Below, piece after piece: positions 32,319-40,160 of a stretch of 52,827 nt of DNA. The first letter of the stretch is position 1. Every line of letters starts with the position of its first letter. The stretch lies in contig CAZSFD010000030.1 in assembly GCA_964606085.1 (NCBI GenBank), forward strand, positions 1 to 52,827. Reading direction: 5' to 3'. Origin of the DNA: CAIQJJ01 sp964606085 (lineage in GTDB: Bacteria > Chloroflexota > Anaerolineae > Anaerolineales > UBA4823). Below the pieces are notes generated by a model. It made no database searches and was not told the DNA's origin. It saw only the letters and a list, made by a program, of their open reading frames with translations. Both the position numbers and the translations under genes were made by a program.

Positions 32319-33518
32319 TTATTGTGGGGCGTCGGGGTGGTTGGGGCCGAAGTGTTTGAGGATGACCATCGGTTCGGTGCGGCTGTGGTTGACGATTTTC
32401 ACGCCCTCGCTGGCGGCTTTTTCGCTGACGAAGAACTCGTCGGCGCTGCGTTGGCCGAAGCGCAGCAGGATGGCGGCCTCGGCGTTGTGCGGGCCGAATG
32501 TGCCATGCCCCTGGACGAGGATGCAGCCATAAGCGGCGCCGTCTGTGACGGTGACGCTGGCGCCGGGGGCCACGCTCAGTTCTTTGGCCGAAAACCACGG
32601 TGTGCGGTAGGTGATCCAGCTTTCGCTGAAGCCGCTGTCGGTCTGCGGAATGGGCAGGGGCGGGCGGAAGTATTTTTGGGCGAAGAAGGGGTCTACGTTG
32701 ATGTCCCAATCCATCAGGTCAATCAGGTAATCTACATTTTGCTTTTGCTCCTCTGGCACGCTGCCGACCAGTGAGCCGCGCCCAATCACCTCGCCGGCGG
32801 TGACGTTCTCGAAGACGGAGGCCACGTCAGAATTCCACTGCGGTTCGTAGGTGCACAGCGACCCGGGGGCGTGGACAACGCCGGCGGGAATGTACCAGCC
32901 TGTTCCCAGGGTCAGGCGATAGGCGCGCGAGAGTTCGGTCAGGCGGGTGTCGCGGGTTTCGTAGTCGAGCAGGCGTTGGCGCACCATGTCTTGGGTCACG
33001 GCGGGGTCGAAGCCGAAGTAGGTGACGGGAAATTCGCCGGGGTAGTTGTTCATCTGCTTGGGGAAGAAGTAGGCTTCGGGCTTGCCCAGGCGGCCCACGC
33101 GTTGGGCGGCGGCATCGTCGAGGTGCAGGTGGTGGAAGAGCGGCAGTTTGTAATCGAAAAATTTGGAGTACATCGGCCAGTTGGCGTATTTGTCCCACAG
33201 CGCCGGGCCGATCAGGGCTGGGCCGAGTTCTTGCACGGCATCGCGGAACAGGATTTTGTCGGCGATGTCGTCGCTGCCTGCGATATAGCTCATGCCTTCA
33301 TCCCAGGCGGCCAGCGGGCCGTTGTCGGCGGCGGTGACCGATGAAAACCAGCGTTCTTTGATGGCGCCGCGTTTCGTGCCCAGGGCGTAATAGTCATCGG
33401 GGTGCAAACGGATGCGCTGGCCCGGCTGGTTGAAGTTGCGCGGCACCCAGCAGGGAATCATGCGCAAGATGCCTTCACCTTGTTCAAAAATCGTGGATAA
33501 AGAGCTTGTGTGAGTCAT
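32319..33518 (-). CDS. Cupin-fold protein, phosphomannose-isomerase-like
   Basis: 399 residues from ATG 33518 with CAGGAG six bases upstream; this ATG overlaps the kinase stop (ATGA), whereas a longer frame reaches 33599 inside the kinase gene. Two cupin halves are suggested: the first around PLFHHLHLDD and GWYIPAGVVHAPGSLCTYEP (type I phosphomannose isomerases have a similar His-rich metal site), the second around VTDGAAYGCILVQGHGTFGPHN. No signal peptide. It may isomerise or bind a sugar taken up by this organism, matching the mutarotase gene next to it. Specific activity unknown. Confidence 0.7.
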   Translation of the reverse strand: MTHTSSLSTIFEQGEGILRMIPCWVPRNFNQPGQRIRLHPDDYYALGTKRGAIKERWFSSVTAADNGPLAAWDEGMSYIAGSDDIADKILFRDAVQELGPALIGPALWDKYANWPMYSKFFDYKLPLFHHLHLDDAAAQRVGRLGKPEAYFFPKQMNNYPGEFPVTYFGFDPAVTQDMVRQRLLDYETRDTRLTELSRAYRLTLGTGWYIPAGVVHAPGSLCTYEPQWNSDVASVFENVTAGEVIGRGSLVGSVPEEQKQNVDYLIDLMDWDINVDPFFAQKYFRPPLPIPQTDSGFSESWITYRTPWFSAKELSVAPGASVTVTDGAAYGCILVQGHGTFGPHNAEAAILLRFGQRSADEFFVSEKAASEGVKIVNHSRTEPMVILKHFGPNHPDAPQ

Positions 33519-35407
33519 CGTTTCTCCTGGTTGGTCTGATCCTTTGTGCCAATTGTGAATGAAAAAACCGCACCCTGGCCGGGTGTGGCTTGTGCCCATA
33601 TTTCACCGCCATGCCGGTGAATGATGCGCTGCACCAGGGCCAGGCCAATGCCTGTGCCTTCGTACTCGTCTTCGGTGTGCAGGCGTTGGAAGGGGTTGAA
33701 CAGTTTGTCCACATAGGCCATGTCAAATCCGGCGCCGTTGTCACGGACGAAAAAGACCTGGCGGCCTTCTTCTTCCTGGCGGCCCAGTTCAATCCTGGCC
33801 TGGTGGGTGTTCCCGGTAAATTTCCAGGCATTGCCGAGCAGGTTATTCAACAGCACACGCAGCAGCGATACATCGCCCAGGGCGTGCAGGCCAGGTTGAA
33901 TTTCCCAGGCTACCTGGCGTTCGGGCTGGCTGGCGTTCAACTCGGCGGCAATTTCGCTGGCAGTAGCGCTTAAATCTACCTGAGCATAGCGGATTTGACT
34001 GCGCGAGACGCGCGAAAGCATCAACAACGAATCGATCAGCGCAGCCATGCGCAAGCTGGCCTGGTTGACATTTTGCAGCAGTTTTAGCCCCCGGTCATCC
34101 AGGTGATCGGCATATTGCTCGTGCAGGATTTGGGTATACCCGTTAATGTGCCGCAAAGGGGCGCGCAGATCGTGCGAGACGGAATAGGAGAAGGCTTCCA
34201 TTTCGCGCCGGGCCGTTTCCAGTTGGGTGGTGCGCTCGCTGACGCGCGCTTCGAGCTGGGTGTTAAATTCTTGCAGGCGGTCTTGCGCTTCGCACAGTTC
34301 TTTTTCGCGCTGCTTGAGGGCCTGGTTCATGCGATAAAAATCGTCTCGCAGGGTTTCCAGTTCGTTGAAGGTGATCGAAAGTTGTTGCAGGGGGCGGCTG
34401 TCCAACGGGCTGAGGTAGTTGCCGGCGGCCGTATTATTCGTCCAATCGCTGAATTGTCGTAAGGGGTTGACCACGTACACCTGAAAACGGCGCAAAAAAG
34501 AACGCAGCATCAGCAGCAAAATGGTCAATGAGCCCAGGGTCAGCCCGGCAGCCACCAGCGCGTACGGTTTCACAAATTCGGCCACGGGGGTCATCGAAAC
34601 CACATACCAGCCGGTTTCACGCACGTCGGTGGCGGTCAAAAAATCGTAGTGTCGGTTTAAGTCGTGCGTGGGATCGTCATGGTCGTAAAGAACAACATCA
34701 TCGGTGGCGGTGCGTTCCACGACTTCGATGCCCGACCAACGCTCTTGTTGCAGAACTTTTGCTGCTTGAGGGTGTGCGATCAGGTTGCCGTAACTGTCGG
34801 TCACGAATACGATTGTATTCCGTTGGGCCTGGCCGGTGGCGATGAGCGCTTCTTGCAAGGCGCTCAGGCTCAGTTCGGCCACCATGAGCTTGCGCCCGTC
34901 AATATCCTGGGCCAGGTAGACGGTTGGCTGCCCGGTGCGGGCGGAAATGAAAGGTGCTGAAATCACCACATCCGGCAAGATTAACGCGGGTTGATAAAAC
35001 GCCTGGCTCGACATATCTAGCCCAACGGCAATCTGATCGGTCGGGGCCGCCGCGGCAACCTGACCCTGCTCGTCGAGCAGGTAAAAAGCATCGAAAGAAG
35101 CATAGGAATCCAGCAGGGCTGCAAATAACCGGCTTATCTCCTGGTTGGTTGCGGTGCGCCCATGTACGGCAAGCGTATCCAGCACATTACCAGCCCCCCT
35201 GATGTACGTTTCCACCACATAGACCACCGATTGGTTGTAACTGAGCAATTGCGCTGTGAGCAACTGGTAGGCAAACCAACTGACCAGAACGATTGTCACC
35301 AGCGACAAAAAAAGTAACGGTAAAAACAACCGCTGAAACAGCAAGCCCGAAAAGACATTCTGCAACGGTCGGGGTTGTAAGGGCCGAGAGTGGGCAGAAA
35401 AGTTCAT
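33515..35407 (-). CDS. Membrane sensor histidine kinase with dCache-type extracellular domain
   Basis: 630 residues. TM1 at 27-50, an extracytoplasmic Cache-like domain (about 50-280; FDAFYLLDEQGQVAAAAPT, VISAPFISARTGQPTVYLAQDI), TM2 at 282-304, HAMP (about 305-355), a coiled coil (365-405), HisKA with the phospho-His H412 in SYSVSHDLRAPLRHINGY, then HATPase with NLLGNAWKFT, DNGAGFDM and GTGIGLALVQRIIHRHGG. It senses a small molecule outside and phosphorylates a response regulator that is not encoded beside it. It overlaps the upstream lipoprotein gene and the downstream cupin gene by 4 nt each. This suggests that the lipoprotein presents the ligand and that the operon products act on the same compound (inference). 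Confidence 0.93.
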   Translation of the reverse strand: MNFSAHSRPLQPRPLQNVFSGLLFQRLFLPLLFLSLVTIVLVSWFAYQLLTAQLLSYNQSVVYVVETYIRGAGNVLDTLAVHGRTATNQEISRLFAALLDSYASFDAFYLLDEQGQVAAAAPTDQIAVGLDMSSQAFYQPALILPDVVISAPFISARTGQPTVYLAQDIDGRKLMVAELSLSALQEALIATGQAQRNTIVFVTDSYGNLIAHPQAAKVLQQERWSGIEVVERTATDDVVLYDHDDPTHDLNRHYDFLTATDVRETGWYVVSMTPVAEFVKPYALVAAGLTLGSLTILLLMLRSFLRRFQVYVVNPLRQFSDWTNNTAAGNYLSPLDSRPLQQLSITFNELETLRDDFYRMNQALKQREKELCEAQDRLQEFNTQLEARVSERTTQLETARREMEAFSYSVSHDLRAPLRHINGYTQILHEQYADHLDDRGLKLLQNVNQASLRMAALIDSLLMLSRVSRSQIRYAQVDLSATASEIAAELNASQPERQVAWEIQPGLHALGDVSLLRVLLNNLLGNAWKFTGNTHQARIELGRQEEEGRQVFFVRDNGAGFDMAYVDKLFNPFQRLHTEDEYEGTGIGLALVQRIIHRHGGEIWAQATPGQGAVFSFTIGTKDQTNQEKR

Positions 35408-36540
35408 CGTCGCGGAGAGATTTCATCCAGCAAGGTGAATGTTCCGCCTTGCACGCGGATCAAATACAGGGTGCGCAGCACGTCGCCATACTCATCCATG
35501 ACAATATCCTCGCACAGGCCGCGCATGGTGCCCACCTGTTCCAGGGCTTCCTTCAAGCCCTGCGTCTGCCCTTTGGTCTGGCGCAGGGCCTGGGTGAGAA
35601 AGTAAGTGGTCTCATACGACATGGCCGCGGCAAATGTGGGGAATTGTCCGTAGGTAGCTTGATATTTCTGTTTGAAAGCCAGGTATTCGGGCGTATTGCA
35701 ATCGTTGAAAAAATGGGAGGTCAGCACAACCCCCTCAATCGCGCGCCCGCCATTTTGCAAGAGTTCATCGGTGTAGGCCCAGTTGGACGTGATCACCGGA
35801 ACATCCCATTTGTCCAGGCGGATGTATTGGGTCAGCAGGGCCGTATTCAGGCCGCTGGCAACGACCAGGATCACATCGGGCTGCATGGCGCGGATTTGCG
35901 CCACCAGGGGTTGCAGATCGGGGCTGGTCGTTTGGTCGAAGGTGATCTGGCCGACGACGTGGCCGCCTTTTTGCTCGAATTGGGCGGCGCAGTTGTCGGC
36001 ATACGTCTGCGTGTAGGCTTTATTGCTGAGGTCATATACCAGCGCAGCCCGCAGCCATTGATTTTCGATGGCATAATCTACCAGGGGTTGCGAATGATGT
36101 GGGTTTCCGGGCATCAGGCGGAAAAAATAATCATCTTTTCCGCTCAGTTCAGGGGTCGAAGTGGTTGCGCTGAACAATACGATCTTCTTTTCCTGGATGA
36201 TCGGGTAAGCGCTGACGGATTCCCAACTGGCCATGTGGCCGAGCAAGGCCACCACATTCTGGCTGATGAGCATTTCGTCTACTGCCAACAAGCCTTCCGG
36301 TGTCCCGCCATTATCCTGGATGAGCAGTTCAATGGTGCGCCCGCCAATGCCGCCGGCAGCATTGATCTCCTGCACGGCAATCTCGGCCCCGTTGCGGCCC
36401 TGCACACCGATCCCGGCATTTTTGCCGGTCAGATCGCCGGCATAACCGATCTTGATCGGCCCGGCTGCCTGGCATCCCGGCAGAAGATGACACAGCAAAA
36501 AGCCGCCCAACAACCAGCGCAGCCAATGATGCCTGTTCAT
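35404..36540 (-). CDS. Periplasmic-binding lipoprotein, LivJ/Peripla_BP_6 type
   Basis: 378 residues from ATG 36540, GAAGGAGG upstream. Signal peptide with lipobox LPGC (Cys23). Type I binding-protein fold: IKIGYAGDLTGKNAGIGVQGRNG, NAAGGIGGRTIELLIQDNGG, VVALLGHMAS, ALVYDLSNKAYTQTY, VISNWAYTDELL-type hinge (VITSNWAYTDELL). The family usually binds amino acids or amides for an importer, but no permease or ATPase is near. Instead the stop overlaps the start of a sensor kinase, so a role as ligand-presenting subunit is likely, as LuxP does for LuxQ. A TATAAT on the minus strand (36592-36587) may be its -10; no clear -35. Confidence 0.88.
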   Translation of the reverse strand: MNRHHWLRWLLGGFLLCHLLPGCQAAGPIKIGYAGDLTGKNAGIGVQGRNGAEIAVQEINAAGGIGGRTIELLIQDNGGTPEGLLAVDEMLISQNVVALLGHMASWESVSAYPIIQEKKIVLFSATTSTPELSGKDDYFFRLMPGNPHHSQPLVDYAIENQWLRAALVYDLSNKAYTQTYADNCAAQFEQKGGHVVGQITFDQTTSPDLQPLVAQIRAMQPDVILVVASGLNTALLTQYIRLDKWDVPVITSNWAYTDELLQNGGRAIEGVVLTSHFFNDCNTPEYLAFKQKYQATYGQFPTFAAAMSYETTYFLTQALRQTKGQTQGLKEALEQVGTMRGLCEDIVMDEYGDVLRTLYLIRVQGGTFTLLDEISPRR

Positions 36541-36605
36541 CGTGCTACCTCCTTCGGGTCACATGATAACATTACCCATCAAAAGCATTATACACAGAGA
36601 ATTTG

Positions 36606-39038
36606 CTAAGGTTTTGCGACCGCACGAAAAAACCACGTGCCGTCTTGTTGATACAATGTTTCAAACAATGGGCTGGCGTGCAGCGCCGCCGGTGAGATCG
36701 GCCCGCCACGCACCCCCACGTACACATAACGGATATTTTCGGCCTGCAAAATCCCCCACAAGGCCGCGGCGTCGCCGCCCTGGGCGATCACCTGCTGGCA
36801 GACGGCGTTGATGCGCAAAATCTCTTCTCGCTGCCCCAGGCCATACAACACCGGCGGGGGCATGGTGGGGCGTTCGGCCAGGCTGGTAAGCCAAAAGCCG
36901 CCATCGCTGCCTGCGTATAAATTGTACCCCCAGGAAAATGGGTTGATCAAAACAACTTCGTCAGGCGGGATGTTCTGGCTGGCCCAAGCGAGCGCGGCGT
37001 GGTCTGGTTGGCGGAAGAGCAGCGTGGAAGCGCGCAAGATGGGGGGCAGTTGGGTTGCGCCAGCCCACGCCAGGCCGATCAGCAGCAGGGTCAACAAAAT
37101 GGAAACCCCGGTTTTGCCCAGCGTGTAAGCCTGACTGAACGCGTAGCCTCCCAGAATGGCGATGGGAATAAAGAAAATAATGGTCACGCTGGTATTGTTG
37201 GAAAAAACGGCCGCCCCCGGCACGCCCAACGGTCCCAAGTTTGCCATCAGCAAAAGCAAGCCCACCCAGGCCAGCAAAGCCACTGCCCAACGCTGCTGAC
37301 GCAAAACACCCGCCACCAGGCCAACGACGGCCAACGCCAGGGTCGTTTTGCCCAGGGCGGCGGTCAGGTACGACCAGGAGAAATCGGCAAAGAGTTGGCC
37401 GCGCTGGCCGCCAGCCGCCACAATGGGCGCGAAAACGCCTGTAAGCGTTGCCCAAGTCCAGGGCAGGCTCAGCAGCAGGGCCAACCCGCCGCCGGCCAGC
37501 CCCCAGCCCAGGGTGCGGCGCAGCAGGTCAACATTCCAGGCCCGCTGCCAGCGCAATTGAAACAGGAACAGGGCGAATAGCAGCAAGCCGCTAAAGGCGG
37601 CTACCCGGTAATGGATCAAAAACATGCCGCCGGCTGCCAGCGCAAAGAGTATCCACCAGCCTGGCTGTTGGCGGGTTTGGCGTTCTTCGTGGAGCGGTGG
37701 AAGGTCGGGGAGCGCGGGGCGTGTGACCAGGGTTTGAAAGCCGATCACAACCGCGGGCAAGATGAGCAGCCCGGCCAATTGTGTGTAGCGTCCCCACGAG
37801 GTGTAATAGGCGGGCATGGGGGTCAGCAGCCCGCCGATCAGCCCGGCCACCACCCCGGCACGCCAATCGCCGGTGAAGAATTTTGCCAGGGCGTAGAGCG
37901 CAAAGACCACCAGGGCATTTTGCACCTGCGAATAGATCAGCATGGCCTTGGCTACATCCAGCCTGCTCAACACACTGAAAGCGGCCAGGCCAGCGTGATA
38001 CCCGGCATGATATTTGTGAGCGTCTATCTCGATGAAGGGTGAATAAGTGGCGGGGAATTGGCCCTGCGAGAGGATCAGGCGGGTGATGGCGGCATGGTGA
38101 ACCGAATCGACCCAGGCCGGGGCGGTCAGGTCGCGCACCATCACCAAACGCACCCACAAACTCAAACCAAACACCCCCGCCAGCGCCACCGTCGCCACCG
38201 AAACCTGCCACCTGGCCGCCTGCCATCTGGCCTTCATCCGCCACGCCGCCATCACCCCCATCAGGCCCAGCGCGCCGAGCAGCATGGCCGCGTTCCAGCG
38301 TAAGCCGACCACACTGCTCCACAGCAAAATCAGCGGCAGCAGCGCCAACGAAAGCCCCACCGACAAGGCCACCTGTTCGCCCGCATCGAAATGGCTGCCC
38401 TGGCCGCTCATTTCGAGCAGCAGCCAGCCGGGCAAGATGAGCAGGGCCGCAAAAGGGAAGATCAGCCACAGGTGCGGGATGGCGCGGCCCAGGTCGCCAG
38501 CCGCGGCGGACAGGTCGTAGGCGTAGGTCAGGCGAAAGGCCAGGTCGGCTTCGAGGGGGAGCAGGCCCTGCCCGGTGGCCTGGTAGAGACGGCCAGCGGG
38601 GTAGGCATCTTCACCGCGGCCAAGCACTTCGAGCGGTGCGCCGCTGGCTTGCAGGTAGATTTCGTAGGTGTTGCCAGGAGGATAGGGGCGGTCAGGCTTT
38701 AACTCCAAAAGCGTTGGGCCGCCCTGGGTGATGGATTGCTGGGCGATGGTGGTCTCGGCCAGGGGCGTGGTGCGGTCACTCGCGGCGTACAGGCGGATGG
38801 TGAGGCTGCCGCTGGGCGCTTGGGCCGGACGCAGCCACAGGGTAATGCCGTTGATCGGGGTACGCCGGGCAGTCAAAGTCTGGATCAGCCAGGTCTCATT
38901 TTCCAACCGGCCTACCACGTCGCGGCTATATTCCTGTGATGATTCTGGATCAGATAGGGTGGGTAATTTAACAGTACAAGCGATGAGGAAGCAAAGCGCG
39001 CTGAGCGCAAATGCGAACAAGATGGCTTTGATGCGCAT
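36606..39038 (-). CDS. Large GT-C-like membrane protein with N-terminal beta domain
   Basis: 810 residues. An N-terminal hydrophobic signal or anchor (6-22, FAFALSALCFLIAC) leads into an extracytoplasmic beta-rich domain (about 30-185; LTARRTPINGITLWLRPAQAP). About a dozen transmembrane helices follow, with loops containing APAWVDSVHHAAITRLIL and DAHKYHAGYHAGLAAF, and a soluble C-terminal tail (about 720-810). The His-rich loop and helix count resemble GT-C glycosyltransferases and DUF6541-like proteins. The acceptor is unknown. It begins 5 nt after the M24 peptidase stop and has no clear ribosome site, so it probably relies on coupling. The SBP-kinase operon follows after 65 nt. Confidence 0.72.
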   Translation of the reverse strand: MRIKAILFAFALSALCFLIACTVKLPTLSDPESSQEYSRDVVGRLENETWLIQTLTARRTPINGITLWLRPAQAPSGSLTIRLYAASDRTTPLAETTIAQQSITQGGPTLLELKPDRPYPPGNTYEIYLQASGAPLEVLGRGEDAYPAGRLYQATGQGLLPLEADLAFRLTYAYDLSAAAGDLGRAIPHLWLIFPFAALLILPGWLLLEMSGQGSHFDAGEQVALSVGLSLALLPLILLWSSVVGLRWNAAMLLGALGLMGVMAAWRMKARWQAARWQVSVATVALAGVFGLSLWVRLVMVRDLTAPAWVDSVHHAAITRLILSQGQFPATYSPFIEIDAHKYHAGYHAGLAAFSVLSRLDVAKAMLIYSQVQNALVVFALYALAKFFTGDWRAGVVAGLIGGLLTPMPAYYTSWGRYTQLAGLLILPAVVIGFQTLVTRPALPDLPPLHEERQTRQQPGWWILFALAAGGMFLIHYRVAAFSGLLLFALFLFQLRWQRAWNVDLLRRTLGWGLAGGGLALLLSLPWTWATLTGVFAPIVAAGGQRGQLFADFSWSYLTAALGKTTLALAVVGLVAGVLRQQRWAVALLAWVGLLLLMANLGPLGVPGAAVFSNNTSVTIIFFIPIAILGGYAFSQAYTLGKTGVSILLTLLLIGLAWAGATQLPPILRASTLLFRQPDHAALAWASQNIPPDEVVLINPFSWGYNLYAGSDGGFWLTSLAERPTMPPPVLYGLGQREEILRINAVCQQVIAQGGDAAALWGILQAENIRYVYVGVRGGPISPAALHASPLFETLYQQDGTWFFRAVAKP

Positions 39039-39043
39039 AGGTG

Positions 39044-40159
39044 CTACAACACAATCAGGTCGCGCGCTAAGGATGTCAGGGTGATTGCGCCATCTTCCGT
39101 GATGACCACGTTGTCTTCGATGCGCACCCCGCCGCGTTCGGGCAGATAAATGCCCGGTTCGATGGTGAAGGTCATGCCTGGGGTGAGGCGCTGGTGGTTG
39201 CCGGCCCGGATGTAGGGCGCTTCGTGCGCTTCCATGCCAATGCCATGCCCGGTGCGGTGGATGAAGCGTTCGCCATAGCCGCTGGCTTCGATCACCTGAC
39301 GGGCGGCCTGGTCTACCTGGCTGGCCGAGGCACCCGGCATGGCGGCGGCGCGCCCGGCCGCATTGGCCTCCAGCACAATTTGGGCGATGTGGCGCAGCTC
39401 ATCGTCCACCGCGCCGATGGCGAAGGTGCGCGTGATGTCGGAGATATACCCCTCGCAGGCTGCGCCCCAGTCTATGATCAGCAAATCGCCCGTTTGCAGT
39501 GGGCGATTTGAGGGGGTGGCGTGTGGGTTGGCCGAATTTTCTCCGGCAGCCACGATGGGGGCAAAGGGCAGTTCGCTTTGCGAACCGGCGCGCAATATCT
39601 GCGCGGTCAGTTCGGCAGCGATTTGCGCCTCGCTTGCCCCAACCACGATGCCCGGCAGGGTGGCCCGCAAGGCGTTTTCGGCAATATGGACGGCTTTTTG
39701 CATGGCAGCAATTTCATGTTGATCTTTGCTGACGCGTAGATCGTCCAACATGGCGGTGGCGGCGGCGAAATGGGCCTGGGGTGCGGCTTCTTGCAACAGG
39801 GTCATTTCCAAGAAGCGCCAGTGCGTGGGTTCGACCCCCACTTTTTTGCCCTCCAAACCGGTTGCCTGCACGGCGTTGCGGAAGGTTTCCGGCCAGGTGG
39901 CAGGGTCATCGCTGAAGGGATATTCGCGCAGTGGGTACGGTAAAGCGCGCAATTTGGCCTGTTCGAGGGCGGGGAAGATCAGCGCTGGCGTGCCATGCGC
40001 TGGAAAAATCAGTACAGTTGGCCGTTCCATCAAATGGAAGTGCAGGCCGGTGAGGTAGACGAGGCTGGGCCCAGGATTGAGGGCGATAGCATCGAAGCCA
40101 TGCTGGAGCATGGCCTGGCGTAAATGATTCTGGCGGGTATGAACGCTGGAGAGGGACAT
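39044..40159 (-). CDS. M24 family metallopeptidase (Xaa-Pro aminopeptidase-like)
   Basis: 371 residues from ATG 40159 behind CGGAG; an open frame upstream to 40375 overlaps the pullulanase gene. An N-terminal creatinase-type domain (1-140; NPGPSLVYLTGLHFHLMERP) precedes the pita-bread catalytic domain. The metal ligands are visible: D in LLIIDWGAACEGY, D in ISDITRTF, H in HRTGHGIGMEAHE, E in FTIEPGIYLPERGG, and E in VRIEDNVVIT. It cleaves N-terminal residues before proline or, in some members, dipeptides in the cytoplasm. It starts one base after the pullulanase stop (TGA-A-ATG), so translation is coupled, although the two activities have no known link. Confidence 0.92.
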   Translation of the reverse strand: MSLSSVHTRQNHLRQAMLQHGFDAIALNPGPSLVYLTGLHFHLMERPTVLIFPAHGTPALIFPALEQAKLRALPYPLREYPFSDDPATWPETFRNAVQATGLEGKKVGVEPTHWRFLEMTLLQEAAPQAHFAAATAMLDDLRVSKDQHEIAAMQKAVHIAENALRATLPGIVVGASEAQIAAELTAQILRAGSQSELPFAPIVAAGENSANPHATPSNRPLQTGDLLIIDWGAACEGYISDITRTFAIGAVDDELRHIAQIVLEANAAGRAAAMPGASASQVDQAARQVIEASGYGERFIHRTGHGIGMEAHEAPYIRAGNHQRLTPGMTFTIEPGIYLPERGGVRIEDNVVITEDGAITLTSLARDLIVL

Positions 40160-40160
40160 T

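Noticed and set aside
36541..36605. Full promoter before the binding lipoprotein
   Set aside because: A TATAAT is present on the minus strand but no acceptable -35 at 16-18 nt, so it is only mentioned with the gene.
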